Assembly (NCBI RefSeq): GCF_026625885.1
Contig: NZ_CP113068.1
Span: 1,364,001-1,428,000 of the forward strand
Reading direction: 5' to 3'
Length of the DNA stretch: 64,000 bases
Origin: Roseateles sp. SL47
GTDB taxonomy: Bacteria > Pseudomonadota > Gammaproteobacteria > Burkholderiales > Burkholderiaceae_C
The position numbers and the translations under genes were made by a program. Positions 18,173-26,758 of this stretch are shown here, piece after piece. The first letter of the stretch is position 1. Each line of letters opens with the position of its first letter. The notes beneath the pieces were generated by a model. It was not told where the DNA came from. It searched no databases and saw only the letters and a list, made by a program, of their open reading frames with translations.

Positions 18173-18669
18173 GCAATACGAAGTCATCCCCTGAAACGAA
18201 GGCATTGCGGTCTGCGCTCAAGCTGGCGAAGAACGGCTCGTTCGACGAAGCGCAGGCGATGGTCGCCCAGGTTGAACGGGAGTTGCTCTCGACAGACGAC
18301 TTGAGGACGTTGGCCCTGGTCCACTCGTACTGTGGCCGCGAGAGCGAAGCCGAGCAGACGTGGGAGAGCATCTGTGCCCGCGCTGATGTGGGCATCGGGG
18401 ACTGCTACATGCTTGCCTCAACGCAGATAAGCCTTGGGCACTCTGCGCCGGCAATCGACAACTTGCAGCGAGAGATTGCAACCTCCGACAGCCGAGGGGA
18501 TGTGTCTTACTTGAGCGTGTCGGCCATCAACCTGGCCTTCCTGCTTGTTGGAAAGGGCCGTAAGGCAGAGGCGCTGGACGTGCTCAAGCGCCTTGGTGAC
18601 TCGGAAGGCACATACATCCACGGTGTCGGCCAAGTGACGAAGCGCGACTTGCTTGCCAAGCTCGGGTAA
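18169..18669 (+). CDS. Helical-repeat protein, immunity candidate for Rhs tip 3
   Basis: 166 residues from ATG 18169, overlapping the upstream stop by ATGA. The sequence has a TPR-like helix pattern (LKLAKNGSFDEAQAMVAQVERELL, LALVHSYCGRESEAEQTWESIC, GHSAPAIDNLQREIA, LAFLLVGKGRKAEALDVLKRL). It is soluble in character and free of a signal peptide. The role as immunity protein is inferred from its overlap with the tip gene. Confidence 0.65.
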   Translation: MSNTKSSPETKALRSALKLAKNGSFDEAQAMVAQVERELLSTDDLRTLALVHSYCGRESEAEQTWESICARADVGIGDCYMLASTQISLGHSAPAIDNLQREIATSDSRGDVSYLSVSAINLAFLLVGKGRKAEALDVLKRLGDSEGTYIHGVGQVTKRDLLAKLG

Positions 18670-18689
18670 TGAGCTGAGTTGGCAAGCCG

Positions 18690-18741
18690 CCGAGTCCAGG
18701 CTGGCCAACGGCCACCCGAAGGGCTTGGCCTTGACGCGAAG
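18690..18741 (+). repeat. Motif found after immunity candidates 2 and 3, copy 2
   Basis: Partner of 16625-16666. The shared parts are CCGAGTCCAGGC, CCACCCGAAGGGCT and CTTGACGCG. An 11-base insert adds a different stem, GGCCAA (18703-18708) with TTGGCC (18725-18730), around the same CACCCGAAGGG loop. Confidence 0.6.
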
Positions 18742-18743
18742 TC

Positions 18744-19004
18744 ATGTGGTGGGAACTGCTTCCAAGGCACGGCGTACCAGCAGTGCCCCACCTCGCTCAG
18801 ACCGATCGCATGATTGTTGAGATCATGGGCGGCGTGCTGGAACTGGACCATGTTGCATGCAAAGAAGCGGCCTTGCACGGTCTGGCGCATTGGCAGGTTG
18901 GTCTACCCGACGAAGTTCGGAGTGTTATCGAACGACACTCCGAATCCATGCCGCCACTTCTGCGGGATTACGCCTCGGCAGCAAAGGTAGGCAACCTGCA
19001 GTGA
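18744..19004 (+). CDS. Small hypothetical protein, possible C-terminal remnant
   Basis: 86 residues from ATG 18744. The second half (LELDHVACKEAALHGLAHWQ...VIERH) looks like the end of HEAT-like helical proteins that are often found near toxin loci, while the first 25 residues look unrelated. It may be the remains of a further immunity gene rather than a whole gene. Start and expression are uncertain. Confidence 0.35.
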   Translation: MWWELLPRHGVPAVPHLAQTDRMIVEIMGGVLELDHVACKEAALHGLAHWQVGLPDEVRSVIERHSESMPPLLRDYASAAKVGNLQ

Positions 19005-19390
19005 TCGCCTGCTGCTACCAAGCGAGGCGCCGAGGTCAGGTATTGAGTCTTGACGCCGGCGTATTCTTTCCCTTGTCCTCGGGGTTGATGAACCCGATGG
19101 GCCTCTTGGACGGATCGGGCGGCGTCATGAGTTCGCGCAGCGCGTCGAAGACCTTCTTGAGCTCTGGTCGGTCCCGGGTGCAAGGTCAGCGGTTCGACGC
19201 TCCCGATGTTCCTGGGGCGCATTGGGGTTCTCCATAGGGGCGCGCCTCTATCCGTGACGTCCTCCTCGGACGCTCGTTGTGCGCGGTGTGCGAACGTTGG
19301 AGGTACAGATGGACCGTGATCCTGCCGATGTAGAGTCCTGGGCCGCACCCTGTTCGCGGGCCGTGCGCCATTCCATCCTCAACGCTCCCC
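19005..19390. other. Intergenic region at the right end of the Rhs island
   Basis: Besides the ORF6N remnant on the minus strand, I see no gene. The part 19200-19390 should hold the promoter of the HD-domain gene but no strong -35/-10 pair stands out. Confidence 0.4.
19036..19182 (-). pseudogene. ORF6N-domain protein, C-terminal remnant
   Basis: The minus strand encodes RDRPELKKVFDALRELM-PPDPSKRPIGFINPEDKGK and stops at 19036-19038. This pattern (VFDAIRQLM..P....KRPIGF) is the usual C-terminal end of ORF6N-domain proteins found on mobile elements. A TGA directly upstream blocks the frame and there is no start, so only a fragment remains. It gives the right margin of the accessory island. Confidence 0.6.
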
Positions 19391-20524
19391 ATGCGTTTCT
19401 GCTCTCTCTCCTCGGTCAAAAACCGCATTGTTCTGGGCCAGCCGCTGCCATTCAGCGTGCGGGATGCGGAGCGCATGCTGTTGCTGGCCCGCGGGCAGAT
19501 CATTGCGGACGCGGCCCAGCTCCATGCGCTGTTCCAGCGCGGCGCCCTGGTGGATGTGAGCGAGCTGACGGAAGCCATGAAACCGGCCCGGCACGAGAGC
19601 CAGGCGGAGCGGCTGGCCCGGCTGCCGGCGGAATGGGACCGGGGCATGCAGGATGTCCGCAAGGCGCTGTCGGCGCCGCCGGAACGCCTGGTGGAGGCCC
19701 TGGACGGCGCCACCGAGCTGATGCTCTCCCTGATCCATTGCTCGCCGGACATGGCCCTGGCCCACATCGTGCGCCAGCCCGACACTGGCCATGGCCACTA
19801 CGGCATCAACCATTCCATGCATGCGGCTACCGCTTGCCAGGCCGCAGCCCGTTACCTGGGCTGGTCGCCGGACGAGCAGAAACGAGCCTTCCAGGCCGCG
19901 CTGACGATGAACCTGGGCATGCTGGACCTGCAGGCCCGGCTCTCCAGCCAGGTGTCTCCGCTCACGCCGATGCAGCGTGATGCCATTCACGAACATCCCA
20001 TCCGCAGCGTGGAAATGCTGGAAGCGGCCGGGGTGATGGACGGCGACTGGCTGGATGCCGTGCTGCATCACCATGAAGTGCCGGACGGCTCGGGATATCC
20101 GCATGGGCTGGCGGAGGTGGGCGAGCTGGCCACCATGCTGCGCTATGCCGACATCTACACCGCCCGACTCAGCAGCCGCGCCAGCCGCCCGGCCATGAGC
20201 GCCCAGCAGGCCGGCCGTGAGCTGCATCAGATGGGCGCGCAAAGCCCTTTGGCCGCCGCGCTGATCAAGGCCTTTGGCATCTTCCCGCCCGGCAGCCTGG
20301 TGCGGCTGGCCAGCGGGGAAGTGGGCCTGGTGATCCGCAATGGCGACAAGGCCCACCGACCGATGGTGTCGGCCCTCACCAATGCGGCGGGTGAGCCCCG
20401 CCAGTCCCCCGTGATGCGCGACAGCAGCCGCGACGAGCATGCCGTGGTGGCCTTGCTACCGGCCCATGCGGCACCCATTCGGTTGTCGGATGAGCGTGTG
20501 GCGTCGCTGATCACCGGCGTCTGA
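19391..20524 (+). CDS. HD-GYP-like protein with degenerate metal site
   Basis: 377 residues from ATG 19391. An N-terminal domain of about 100 residues (SVKNRIVLGQPLPFSVRDAERMLLLARGQII, as in DUF3391-like leaders of HD-GYP proteins) is followed by an HD-GYP-like domain: NHSMHAA at 140-146 and HHHEVPDGSGYPHGL at 226-240. The HDIGK metal motif is replaced by NLGMLDL (174-180), so cyclic-di-GMP hydrolysis may be lost and the protein may act as a sensor or binding protein. Monocistronic. Family assignment is good, activity is doubtful. Confidence 0.75.
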   Translation: MRFCSLSSVKNRIVLGQPLPFSVRDAERMLLLARGQIIADAAQLHALFQRGALVDVSELTEAMKPARHESQAERLARLPAEWDRGMQDVRKALSAPPERLVEALDGATELMLSLIHCSPDMALAHIVRQPDTGHGHYGINHSMHAATACQAAARYLGWSPDEQKRAFQAALTMNLGMLDLQARLSSQVSPLTPMQRDAIHEHPIRSVEMLEAAGVMDGDWLDAVLHHHEVPDGSGYPHGLAEVGELATMLRYADIYTARLSSRASRPAMSAQQAGRELHQMGAQSPLAAALIKAFGIFPPGSLVRLASGEVGLVIRNGDKAHRPMVSALTNAAGEPRQSPVMRDSSRDEHAVVALLPAHAAPIRLSDERVASLITGV

Positions 20525-20739
20525 ACCCGGCGATTGTCTCGGGTCTACCGTTGATGCAGCGCTGACAGATCGCCGATCTGCCGCTGATTGCCGCTGATCC
20601 GCCGCGCCAGGCGCCCGTGGCCTCCACGCGTCGCCGCCCCGTTTTTTGCTGGTTTTCGACCTCTTTCCCCCGTTCTCGTCAAAGGCCGATTTAATAAAAG
20701 CGCAAATACTTCCGGTCCTGGAACGGAAGGGCGTGCGAG

Positions 20740-21468
20740 TTGGAACGCGACATTGAATTGCAGGTGGATGGCTGGCGTGCGCTGGTAGCGCCCGAGGAGG
20801 GCGGCCGGCTGCGTTCTCTGACTTCGCTGGAGGCGGGGCGCCGCTTCAACTGGGTCAAACATGCGGAACGGCATGCCGACGTGCTGGTGGGTGGTGCCGG
20901 GCTTTGGTTGGTGGCGCCGGCCACCAACGACGGCGGCCGCGATGACCCGCGTCTGGCTGCGCTGGATGCCCCATGGCAACTGACCGAGTTGTCTCCGCGT
21001 TGCCTCACCCTGATTCACGGCTACCGGGACCCCAGCGGTCTGCGCGCCGGTTATCAGGCGCATCAGGTGTTCCGCCTCGGCGCGGGTCGCCTGGAAATCG
21101 CGGTGGCCGTGCGCAACCTCGGGCGCCAGCCGCTGCATTTACGCATGGGCCTGCGGCTGCAGGTGCCCGACGGTTTCAGCAGCCATGTCACGCTGGACCC
21201 GTCGATGGTGGGTATGCCGCGTCCCGCCCGGGGCACCGGCATCCACCTGGATGACTGGCGCGGCACCGCCACGCTGGCCATGGCGGATGGCCATCAGATC
21301 CGGCTGCGGCTGGCTGGCGCCCTGCCCGACTTCACGCTGCAGCGGCATCCCGAGCGGCCCTGGATGACGCTCACCGCGCTGACAGCCCAGGGCCCGGACA
21401 GTGCGCTGCTGCCCGGGGAGGAATGGGCGGTGTCCATGGGTCTGGAGCTGTTGGCACCAAAGGACTGA
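20740..21468 (+). CDS. Aldose 1-epimerase-like fold protein
   Basis: 242 residues with TTG start at 20740; GGAAGG at 20725-20730 is well placed. The sequence shows a galactose-mutarotase-like pattern: GGRLRSLTSLEAGRRFNWVKH near the start, GLWLVAPATND, a middle RLEIAVAVRNLGRQPLHLRMGLRLQVPD (normally ...NTGDRPMPVGLGFHPYF...), and a C-terminal LLPGEEWAVSMGLEL. The catalytic His/Glu set of true mutarotases is not evident, so substrate and activity are open. It lies tail to tail with xthA. Confidence 0.6.
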   Translation: MERDIELQVDGWRALVAPEEGGRLRSLTSLEAGRRFNWVKHAERHADVLVGGAGLWLVAPATNDGGRDDPRLAALDAPWQLTELSPRCLTLIHGYRDPSGLRAGYQAHQVFRLGAGRLEIAVAVRNLGRQPLHLRMGLRLQVPDGFSSHVTLDPSMVGMPRPARGTGIHLDDWRGTATLAMADGHQIRLRLAGALPDFTLQRHPERPWMTLTALTAQGPDSALLPGEEWAVSMGLELLAPKD

Positions 21469-21492
21469 GCGCCCCCCGCACCTGGATCGCCG

Positions 21493-22278
21493 TCAGATCG
21501 TCAGATCGTAATCAATGGTCAGCGGCGCATGGTCGCTGAAGCGCTGGTCCAGGTAGATAGCTTCCCGCTTGGCCAGCTGGGCCAGGCCGGGCGTGGCCAG
21601 GTGATAGTCCAGACGCCAGCCCACGTTCTTGGCCCAGGCCTGTCCGCGGTTGCTCCACCAGGTGTACTGATCGGGCTTGTTGTTGAGCAGCCGGAAGACG
21701 TCCACCAGCCCGGTGTCCACTTCCAGCAGGCGGGTCATCCAGGCACGCTCTTCCGGCAGGAAGCCGCTGTTTTTCTGGTTGCTCTTCCAGTTACGCAGGT
21801 CGATTTCCTTGTGCGCGATGTTCACATCCGCCACCAGAATGAACTCGCGCTCGGCCCGCAAGGCCATCAGATAGGGGTACATCGCCTCCAGGAAGCGGAA
21901 CTTCGCCGCCTGCCGGTCTTCGCCGCTGGAACCGCTGGGGAAGTAGCAACTGATCAGGCTGAGCTTGCGCCCGGGTTTGTCGAACCGCTTTTCGATCCAG
22001 CGGCCTTCGTTGTCGAACTCTTCACTGCCAAAGCCCACGATCACGTCGCTGGGCGTCTCCCGCGTGTAAAGCCCCACACCGGAATACCCCTTCTTCTGCG
22101 CGTAGTGGAAGTGGCCGGTGAGCTTGTCGTAGCCGGCGTATTGGGTTTCGACGATGTCGGCCTGGGCCTTGAGCTCCTGCACCCCCACCACATCCGCTTC
22201 TTGAGGGGGAAGCCAGTCAAACAGGCCCTTGGTGGCGGCTGATCGGATGCCGTTGAGATTAAGGGTGATGAAGCGCAT
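21493..22278 (-). CDS. xthA: Exodeoxyribonuclease III (AP endonuclease)
   Basis: 261 residues. Cuts 5' to abasic sites and degrades 3' ends in base excision repair. Endonuclease/exonuclease/phosphatase family blocks are complete: NLNGIRSA, the metal Glu in VVGVQELKAQ (E35), GYSGVGLYTR, SCYFPSG, the Asp/Asn pair in VADVNIAHKEIDL, GWRLDYHLAT, and the terminal SDHAPLTIDY (D249/H250). Start ATG at 22278 with no competing frame. Confidence 0.95.
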   Translation of the reverse strand: MRFITLNLNGIRSAATKGLFDWLPPQEADVVGVQELKAQADIVETQYAGYDKLTGHFHYAQKKGYSGVGLYTRETPSDVIVGFGSEEFDNEGRWIEKRFDKPGRKLSLISCYFPSGSSGEDRQAAKFRFLEAMYPYLMALRAEREFILVADVNIAHKEIDLRNWKSNQKNSGFLPEERAWMTRLLEVDTGLVDVFRLLNNKPDQYTWWSNRGQAWAKNVGWRLDYHLATPGLAQLAKREAIYLDQRFSDHAPLTIDYDLTI

Positions 22279-22658
22279 GGGTCGATGAGAAAGGTCGGGA
22301 AGGGCCTGGAACGGACCTGGAAAGGGCCTGACATAGGGGCCCCCTGAGGTCTGAAGTATCGCAAACGCTGGCGTCGCGACTTGTCAGCAGCACCGGCAGC
22401 AGGCCCCGGGGCGCCTATCGCCGCATCGCCCCAGATGCGTACGCCCACCGCGCCGACCTGGGGATAAACACCCGTGCCGTCGCCCGAGTGCAGTGTTTCG
22501 GCAACAGTCCATGCACTGGTGTGGTGCTAGTGGTGTCGGTTTGATGACGAACTTGCTAGATTCGCCGCATCTGAGCCGCCGGTCGCCCTTGTGTGTGCCG
22601 TCTGCCAAGCAAGTTTTCGCCATTCTTTCCCAATTTTTTGTTTCCCCGGAGTTCACCG
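22279..22658. other. Divergent intergenic region, xthA / TonB receptor
   Basis: 380 bases. Should carry both promoters. No clear Fur-type palindrome or riboswitch was found. CCGGAG at 22646-22651 is the likely ribosome binding site of the receptor gene. Confidence 0.4.
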
Positions 22659-24893
22659 ATGAGTCGAATCGCCCCCCAGCGCCGCCTGGCCCGCCCCGTT
22701 CTGCGGGAAGCCGCCGCCGCCGTGTCGCTGGCCGTGCTGGCATGGCCCGCCTTCGCCCAGGAGGCCGCTCCCAAGGCTGAAAAGAGCCAGCTCGAAACGG
22801 TGACCATCACCGCCGAACGTCGCGTCGAAAACATCAAGGACGTGCCAAATTCGGTGAGCTCCATCTCCGGCGAAAAGCTGGACGTGCTGAACTCCGGCGG
22901 TCAGGACATCCGCTTCCTGTCGGGCCGCGTGCCCAGCCTGAACATCGAATCGTCCTTCGGCCGCGCCTTCCCGCGTTTCTATATCCGCGGCTACGGCAAT
23001 ACCGATTTCCGCCTGAATGCCTCCCAGCCCGTGTCGCTGATCTATGACGACGTGGTGCAGGAGAACCCGATCCTGAAGGGCTTCCCGGCCTTCGACCTGC
23101 GTGCCGTGGAAGTGGCCGCTGGCCCGCAGGGCTCACTGTATGGCCGCAATACCCCGGCCGGCGTGGTGAAGTTCGAGTCGGTCAAGCCCTCGCAGAAGCA
23201 GGAAGGCTACCTGAACCTGTCGTACGGCCGTTTCAACACGGTGAATGCCGAAGGCGCCGTCAATCTGCCGCTGACCGGTGATTGGGCGGCCCGCATTTCG
23301 GCGCAGGTGCAGCACCGTGGTGACTGGGTGGACAACACCAGTGGCGAAGGCCCCACCGAGAAGACCGAAGGCTACAACGACCGCGCCGTGCGCGCCCAGG
23401 TGCTGTTCCAGCCGCACAAGCAGTTCTCGGCCCTGTTCAACATCCACAACCGCGAGCTGGATGGCAGCCCGCGCCTGTTCCGTGGCGACATCATCAAGAA
23501 GGGCAGCAACGATCTGGTGGATGGTTTCGACCCGAAGAAGGTGTCGATCAACGGCCGCAATGAGCAGACGCTGCACGCCACCGGTGCCAATGCCCGCCTG
23601 CAATGGTCGTTCGACGACATCGTGCTGCACTCGATCACCGCCATCGAAACCGTGCAGCCGTTCTCGCGCGGCGATGTGGACGGCAGCACCACGTCCAACC
23701 CCAACATCCCCTACCAGAGCGAAACCTCGGACGCGCTGCATGGCCACCGCCAGGTGACCCAGGAGTTCCGCGCCGAATACAACCCGGCGGGCCCGCTGCG
23801 TTATCAGGCCGGCCTGTTCTACTTCAATGAGAAGTACGAAATCGAGAGCGTCAACTACGACACGCTCAACGACGGCGCCTATCAGAACTCGGCCCGCAGC
23901 CATCAGAAGAACCATGCGTATGCCATCTTCGGCTCGGTCAATTACGACGTTACGCAGGACTTCAAGCTGCGCGGCGGCCTGCGCCTGACACGCGACAGCA
24001 AGTCGCTCCGTACCGAATCCGCAGACCAGACCCTGGACACCACGTTCGGCCTGGGCGCCAGCACCAAGGACACCAAGTGGACCTGGGACCTGGCCGGCAC
24101 CTACTCGCTGACCAAGGACACCAACGTCTACGCCCGTCTGGCCACCGGCTTCCGTGCTTCGGCCATGCTGCCGCCCTCGGAGTTCGCGCCGCTCAGCCGG
24201 ACCAATCCGGAAGACACCACCTCCTTCGAAGTGGGTGTGAAGAGCGACTTTTGGGAGCGCCGTGCCCGCCTGTCCGCCGACGTGTTCCGTTATGAAACCA
24301 AGAACCTGCAGCTGACCGAAGTGGGGGGCGCGGGTGGCAACAGCAACTCGGTGAAGACCGCCCGCAAGGTGATCGGCGAGGGTGTTGAATTCAACCTGGA
24401 ACTGCTGCCGATCGACAGCCTGTTCATCACCATGGGCGGCAGCTACAACAAGGCCACCATCCGTGACAACAAGCTGGAAGTGGCGGGTTGCAGCAGCGCC
24501 GTCTGCACGGTGCTGGACCCGGTCGGCCCCAATGGCGGCTATCTGATCAACGGCAATCAGCTGCCGCAGGCGCCGAAGTGGGTGTACAACCTGACCGCAC
24601 GTTATTCCATCCCGACCGCAGCCGGCAACGAGTTCTACATCTACACCGACTGGGCCTACCGTTCGAAGGTCAACTTCCTCCTGTATGAGTCGGCCGAATT
24701 CACCGGCAAGGCCCTCACGGAAGGCGGCCTGCGGGGCGGGTATGTGTGGAACAACGGCAAGTATGAAGCGGCCCTGTTTGTCCGCAACATCACCAACCAG
24801 ATCCGTGTGACCGGCGTGATCGACTTCAACAACCGCACCGGCTTCATCAACGATCCGCGCACTTACGGCGTCCAGTTCAAGGCCATCTTCTGA
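22659..24893 (+). CDS. TonB-dependent outer-membrane receptor
   Basis: 744 residues from ATG 22659 (a frame-internal start at 22593 gives no signal peptide). Signal peptide ends near AWPAFAQ. A TonB-box-like ETVTITAERR follows, then the plug domain (NVPNSVSSISGEKLDVLNSGG... here KDVPNSVSSI, VAAGPQGSLYGRNTPAGVVKF) and a 22-strand barrel closing in RTYGVQFKAIF. Carries an energised transport gate for an unknown ligand; the ETVTVTA-RR...VPxSVS pattern is common in the group that includes FyuA-like and carbohydrate-related receptors, so the substrate stays open. Single gene followed by a strong terminator. Confidence 0.9.
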   Translation: MSRIAPQRRLARPVLREAAAAVSLAVLAWPAFAQEAAPKAEKSQLETVTITAERRVENIKDVPNSVSSISGEKLDVLNSGGQDIRFLSGRVPSLNIESSFGRAFPRFYIRGYGNTDFRLNASQPVSLIYDDVVQENPILKGFPAFDLRAVEVAAGPQGSLYGRNTPAGVVKFESVKPSQKQEGYLNLSYGRFNTVNAEGAVNLPLTGDWAARISAQVQHRGDWVDNTSGEGPTEKTEGYNDRAVRAQVLFQPHKQFSALFNIHNRELDGSPRLFRGDIIKKGSNDLVDGFDPKKVSINGRNEQTLHATGANARLQWSFDDIVLHSITAIETVQPFSRGDVDGSTTSNPNIPYQSETSDALHGHRQVTQEFRAEYNPAGPLRYQAGLFYFNEKYEIESVNYDTLNDGAYQNSARSHQKNHAYAIFGSVNYDVTQDFKLRGGLRLTRDSKSLRTESADQTLDTTFGLGASTKDTKWTWDLAGTYSLTKDTNVYARLATGFRASAMLPPSEFAPLSRTNPEDTTSFEVGVKSDFWERRARLSADVFRYETKNLQLTEVGGAGGNSNSVKTARKVIGEGVEFNLELLPIDSLFITMGGSYNKATIRDNKLEVAGCSSAVCTVLDPVGPNGGYLINGNQLPQAPKWVYNLTARYSIPTAAGNEFYIYTDWAYRSKVNFLLYESAEFTGKALTEGGLRGGYVWNNGKYEAALFVRNITNQIRVTGVIDFNNRTGFINDPRTYGVQFKAIF

Positions 24894-24940
24894 TGACCGA
24901 TGCCGGGGCGGGCGCGCAGCTCGCCCTGTGAACTCCCATC

Positions 24941-24972
24941 GCCCGTCCCCCCCTGGGGGGGCGGGCTTTTTT
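24941..24972 (+). terminator. Rho-independent terminator after the TonB receptor
   Basis: GCCCG-T-CCCCCCC pairs with GGGGGGG-CGGGC around a single-base turn, followed by TTTTTT (24967-24972). Very stable stem and clear T-run. Confidence 0.88.
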
Positions 24973-25023
24973 ATGCCGGTGGCACCTACAATCGCGCGCC
25001 AGCAAGACTCCCCTGAATCCGCC

Positions 25024-25719
25024 ATGACCGCCACCTCCGGTACCGCCTCGGCCCCCGCACTTGATGCGCTCGCCCAGGACTTTGTTGCTTTTGCCGTGGA
25101 GGCAGGGGTGCTGCGCTTCGGGGAATTCAAGACCAAGGCGGGTCGCCTGAGCCCCTACTTCTTTAATGCGGGCCTGTTTGACGACGGACTGAAGATGGGA
25201 CGCCTGGCCCAGTTCTACGCCCAGCGCCTGGTGGCGTCGGGTCTGGACTTCGACATGATCTTCGGCCCCGCCTACAAGGGCATCACCCTGGCGGCGGCGG
25301 TCTCCATCGAGCTGGCCCGGCTGGGCCACAACAAGCCGTTTGCCTATAACCGCAAGGAAGCCAAGGACCACGGCGAAGGCGGCACCCTGGTGGGCGCGCC
25401 GGTGAAGGGCCGGGTCCTGATCATTGACGACGTGATTTCCGCTGGCACGTCGGTACGCGAATCCATTGCCATGATCCAGGCAGCCGGTGCAACGCCCTGT
25501 GGGGTGTCGATCGCCCTGGACCGCCAGGAAAAGGCGGCCGAGAACGGCCAGGAGCTGCCCTGGTCGGCCGTACAGTATGTCCGCGAACAATTGAAACTGC
25601 CGGTGATCGCGATTGCCGGCCTCGCTGACTTGCTTCAGTATCTCGGATCGACCAGCAGCGCGGCCGTGTCTGCCCATGCCGCCGCCGTCCACGCTTATAG
25701 AGATCGCTACGGAGTCTGA
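25024..25719 (+). CDS. pyrE: Orotate phosphoribosyltransferase
   Basis: 231 residues; converts orotate and PRPP to OMP in pyrimidine synthesis. ATG 25024 is chosen because the family start lies near LAQDFVAFAVEAGVLRFGEF. Key features: LKTKAGRLSPYFFNAG-type substrate loop (35-50), FGPAYKGI, the flexible loop YNRKEAKDHGEGG (109-120), and the PRPP motif VLIIDDVISAGTS (131-143). The stop overlaps the next start in TGATG. Confidence 0.96.
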   Translation: MTATSGTASAPALDALAQDFVAFAVEAGVLRFGEFKTKAGRLSPYFFNAGLFDDGLKMGRLAQFYAQRLVASGLDFDMIFGPAYKGITLAAAVSIELARLGHNKPFAYNRKEAKDHGEGGTLVGAPVKGRVLIIDDVISAGTSVRESIAMIQAAGATPCGVSIALDRQEKAAENGQELPWSAVQYVREQLKLPVIAIAGLADLLQYLGSTSSAAVSAHAAAVHAYRDRYGV

Positions 25720-26516
25720 TGCGCCCGCCCCTGTCCTTGCCGCTGTTCTGGCTGCTTCCCCCGGTGCTGTCCCGCCGCTTCGCAATGACCGCCCGTCGGC
25801 GTCCTGCCGGCCTGGCTTTCTGGCGCACGGGTGCTGCGGTTCTGACGTGCAGCGTCTGGATGGCGGGGCCGGCCGGGGCGCAATCCAATGCCCCGAGCGC
25901 CAGTGGCATCTACAGCTGTGTCACCTCGGATGGTCGCAAGCTCACCTCCGACCGCCCCATTCCGGAATGCGCCACCCGTGAGCAGCGCCTGCTGAATTCG
26001 GATGGCTCCACCCGCCGGATGGTGCCTCCGTCCATGTCACCGGAAGAGCAGGCGGCCGCCGAGGCACGCAAGCGCCAGCTCGACAATGAAAAGGCGGCCC
26101 AGCAGGACGCCGTGCGGCGTGACCGCAATCTGTTGCAGCGCTACAAGGACGAGGCCTCGCATCAGCGGGCGCGTGAAGCGGCGCTGGATGACATCCGCAA
26201 GGCCATGCAGCTCTCCGAGCAGCGGCTCAAGGACCTGGCCAGTGAGCGCAAGCCGCTGCTGGACGAGACCGAGTTCTACAAGGGCAAGCGCCTGCCGTTG
26301 AAGCTCCAGCACCAGCTGGACACCAATGAAGCTGCGGCCGACGCCCAGCGCCAGTCCATTGAAAACCAGCGTGCGGAGATGGTCCGTCTGAACCGGATCT
26401 TCGATGACGAGCTGAATCGCCTGCGGCGCATGTGGGCGGGGGCGGCGCCGGGTCTGCCGGACAAACCGCCGGCAGGCACCACGACCAACCCCGCATCCGG
26501 GGCCACCAGCCGCTGA
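25719..26516 (+). CDS. DUF4124-domain envelope protein
   Basis: 265 residues if it starts at ATG 25719 (overlapping pyrE in TGATG); ATG 25785 gives a shorter signal region. After a hydrophobic export segment ending MAGPAGAQ comes a DUF4124-type domain (GIYSCVTSDGRKLTSDRPIPEC), then a long charged coiled coil (EEQAAAEARKRQLDNEKAAQQ ... LRRMW) and a Pro/Thr tail. Probably periplasmic. Function unknown; DUF4124 proteins are widespread in betaproteobacteria. Confidence 0.8.
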   Translation: MRPPLSLPLFWLLPPVLSRRFAMTARRRPAGLAFWRTGAAVLTCSVWMAGPAGAQSNAPSASGIYSCVTSDGRKLTSDRPIPECATREQRLLNSDGSTRRMVPPSMSPEEQAAAEARKRQLDNEKAAQQDAVRRDRNLLQRYKDEASHQRAREAALDDIRKAMQLSEQRLKDLASERKPLLDETEFYKGKRLPLKLQHQLDTNEAAADAQRQSIENQRAEMVRLNRIFDDELNRLRRMWAGAAPGLPDKPPAGTTTNPASGATSR

Positions 26517-26721
26517 GGCCAAGCCGGGAATCTCCGCCTGCGCCTGTGCGCGCTCGGGGAGCTTTGGGGTGGACCGCGCATCTGTCCTCCCGCGACGGTG
26601 CTGAGCCCCGCTGAGTCGCATCCATCGAGCCCCGGGCCCAGCAGGCTGGCTCGGCCAGGGTCAAGCCTGTGGCGGTGCTGGCGCCAGCACCCGTGCCACA
26701 GTGCCAGCGACAGCGACAGTA

Positions 26722-26744
26722 CCGCCGTCCGCGAAGGACGGCGG
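26722..26744 (-). terminator. Hairpin between DUF4124 gene and gatB
   Basis: CCGCCGTCC (26722-26730) pairs perfectly with GGACGGCGG (26736-26744) around a GCGAA loop. It lies just after both converging genes. There is no T-run, so it may act as a 3'-end stabiliser or a weak bidirectional terminator. Confidence 0.5.
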
Positions 26745-26758
26745 GAACCGTCGCCAGA

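Noticed and set aside
18670..18741. Recombination site of integron-cassette type (attC) after the TPR-like gene
   Set aside because: Array of small ORFs with hairpins suggested it, but no proper GTTRRRY/RYYYAAC pair is found and no integrase is in view.
23133..25136. 667-codon minus-strand frame across the TonB receptor
   Set aside because: Antisense to a gene with signal peptide, plug and barrel pattern; no motif.
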